From Candidatus Acidulodesulfobacterium acidiphilum (lineage in GTDB: Bacteria; SZUA-79; Acidulodesulfobacterales; Acidulodesulfobacteraceae), in assembly GCA_008534395.1 (NCBI GenBank), contig SHMQ01000042.1, forward strand, positions 1-16,227: a stretch of DNA of 16,227 bases. Reading direction: 5' to 3'. Positions 15,422-16,227 of the stretch are shown here, one piece after another; position 1 is the stretch's first letter; every line of letters starts with the position of its first letter. Under the pieces are notes generated by a model. That model was not told where the DNA came from and made no database searches. It worked only from the letters and a program-made list of their open reading frames with translations. The position numbers were made by a program, and so were the translations under genes.

Positions 15422-15952
15422 TTATTTTGCCAAACATCCGGCATTTAGCTTAGCCATTCTCAACCCCTGAAATATTTTTTTCTGAGAAGGTGTTAAAATG
15501 GCGTAACTTTTAAGGTGATACGGAATCATCTCGTAAGCAAGGTAAGTTTGCGCCTTGCCTATATTTTTTATATCGTTGATAATAGTTTTTATTTTTGGAA
15601 CAACTTCCATCGAATCTTTTTTATATTTTGAATAAGCTAATTTAAGATTCTTTATCCCCATAACAGTATCTTTTATCATCCCTGCATCTAATTTTTTTAT
15701 TATTACTAACTGACTTGAGTTAAGTCTTAAGCTTTTGGCATGTTGAAGATACCAATTAGGACCTGGATGATATTTATAAAAAATAGGACCGAAATCAAAA
15801 GAATGAGATAAGAAATATTTTCTTATCATTGCAATTTTAGCTGCGCTTTTTTTAGCAGATAAAGTAGAAGCGTGGGATGGAGGAATAGCGTAAATTCCGA
15901 TAGTAAAAACAATTGCAATAAATATTAAAACTACCATTGTTTTATATCTCAT
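15422..15952 (-). CDS. Exported Spy/CpxP-like (LTXXQ-type) protein
   Basis: A predicted periplasmic helical protein, 176 residues. A signal peptide runs to about residue 28 (hydrophobic 7-22, cleavage after SHA). The mature part is nearly all helix, basic and Met/Lys-rich. It resembles the Spy/CpxP/ZraP group: a first LNSSQLVIIKKLDAGMI (77-93, LTxxQ-like) helix, a long central helix (94-130), and a second LTPSQKKIFQGL (153-164) near the end. Characterised relatives are envelope-stress chaperones or metal-responsive proteins; the role here is inferred. The end, AGCLAK, has the only cysteine. AAAGGA lies nine bases before the ATG. It is 52 nt after a hairpin that ends the next gene upstream. 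Confidence 0.72.
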   Translation of the reverse strand: MRYKTMVVLIFIAIVFTIGIYAIPPSHASTLSAKKSAAKIAMIRKYFLSHSFDFGPIFYKYHPGPNWYLQHAKSLRLNSSQLVIIKKLDAGMIKDTVMGIKNLKLAYSKYKKDSMEVVPKIKTIINDIKNIGKAQTYLAYEMIPYHLKSYAILTPSQKKIFQGLRMAKLNAGCLAK

Positions 15953-16003
15953 ATATATTTTTCCTTTTATAAAAAAAAATTTATGTTAAATTACACATTC
16001 TGA

Positions 16004-16046
16004 ATAAAAGGAGAAGCGTTTATTTTTATCACGCTTCTCCTTTTAT
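16004..16046. terminator. 16-bp hairpin, probable terminator of the small exported-protein gene
   Basis: Bases 16004-16019 pair perfectly with 16031-16046 around an 11-nt loop. The stem begins with A-rich and ends with T-rich arms on both strands (CCTTTTAT). It lies 22 nt after the stop of the partial minus-strand gene, so it probably ends that transcript. Confidence 0.7.
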
Positions 16047-16067
16047 CATTTTTGTTCTGCTTTTATA

Positions 16068-16227
16068 TTATAAACAGCCCGCTCCCATTTTATTTAAAGA
16101 TTTTTTTGACTTGCTTCCGCTGCCTTTTTTTGCCTTTTTTGAAGTTTTTTTAGTCATAGCAGAATGCTTCATAAAATGGCCGCCCTGAAAAGCATATGCG
16201 CTTGAGCCTGAAGCCGCGCCTATTCCA
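16068..16227 (-). CDS. Small lysine-rich exported protein, 5' end outside the window
   Basis: The open frame enters from the right edge and reads GIGAASGSSAYAFQGGHFMK, then HSAMTKKTSKKAKK, and ends KSLNKMGAGCL before TAA at 16068-16070. SSAYA-FQ looks like the end of a signal peptide, so the start codon probably lies only a short way beyond the edge. If so the mature protein is about 40 residues, strongly basic (many Lys, Ser, Gly), with one Cys near the C-terminus. No family recognised. Its end GAGCL resembles NAGCLAK at the end of the next gene downstream, though the proteins are otherwise unlike. Codon use fits its neighbours. A terminator hairpin follows. It could instead be the tail of a longer protein. 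Confidence 0.55.
   Translation of the reverse strand, partial: GIGAASGSSAYAFQGGHFMKHSAMTKKTSKKAKKGSGSKSKKSLNKMGAGCL

Overview
The window is AT-rich chromosomal DNA from a Gram-negative bacterium. Evidence for a Gram-negative cell is a lipobox lipoprotein with a glycine zipper, a periplasmic Spy/CpxP-like protein and an Mrp-type Fe-S carrier. The codon use and gene set resemble poorly cultured deltaproteobacterial lineages, possibly acidophilic ones. That assignment is an inference from general likeness, not a phylogenetic result. Gene starts mostly carry good Shine-Dalgarno sites, and several sigma70-type promoters can be read.

Layout. The left block (1-7219, plus strand) holds the 3' part of galU, a small heat-shock protein, the ATP-dependent protease lon, thiL overlapping lon, and two overlapping CNNM/CBS (CorC/HlyC-type) membrane proteins. 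A long AT-rich inverted repeat (7309-7401) closes this block and separates it from a minus-strand block: mrp then trxA (one probable operon), and an unusual radical SAM enzyme. A divergent promoter region (10236-10409) leads to a plus-strand pair, a tandem winged-helix/zinc-ribbon protein overlapping plsY. The right block (12207-16227) is all minus strand: a glycine-zipper lipoprotein, queH, a decayed DUF4258/DUF2283 gene pair, a GPR1/FUN34/YaaH acetate transporter with a long leader, a Spy/CpxP-like exported protein, and the end of a small lysine-rich exported protein.

How the genes relate. Hsp20 and Lon are both proteostasis factors and sit side by side. Mrp and thioredoxin pair Fe-S cluster delivery with thiol redox. 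The rest is core metabolism (ThiL, PlsY, QueH, GalU) or envelope function.

Most unusual items: (1) a broken toxin-antitoxin-like pair, DUF4258 and DUF2283, not listed by simple ORF calling because of two stops and a frameshift; (2) REP-like repeats sharing an aataaatctg(a/t)cac-T6 motif at two sites; (3) a radical SAM protein with a CX8CX2C cluster motif; (4) a tandem winged-helix plus zinc-ribbon protein transcribed divergently from it; (5) an Mrp with a triple SCGCG N-terminal repeat; (6) a consensus-like promoter about 250 nt upstream of the acetate transporter, with a perfect 12-bp hairpin in the leader. I did not find a convincing wholly new multi-gene system.
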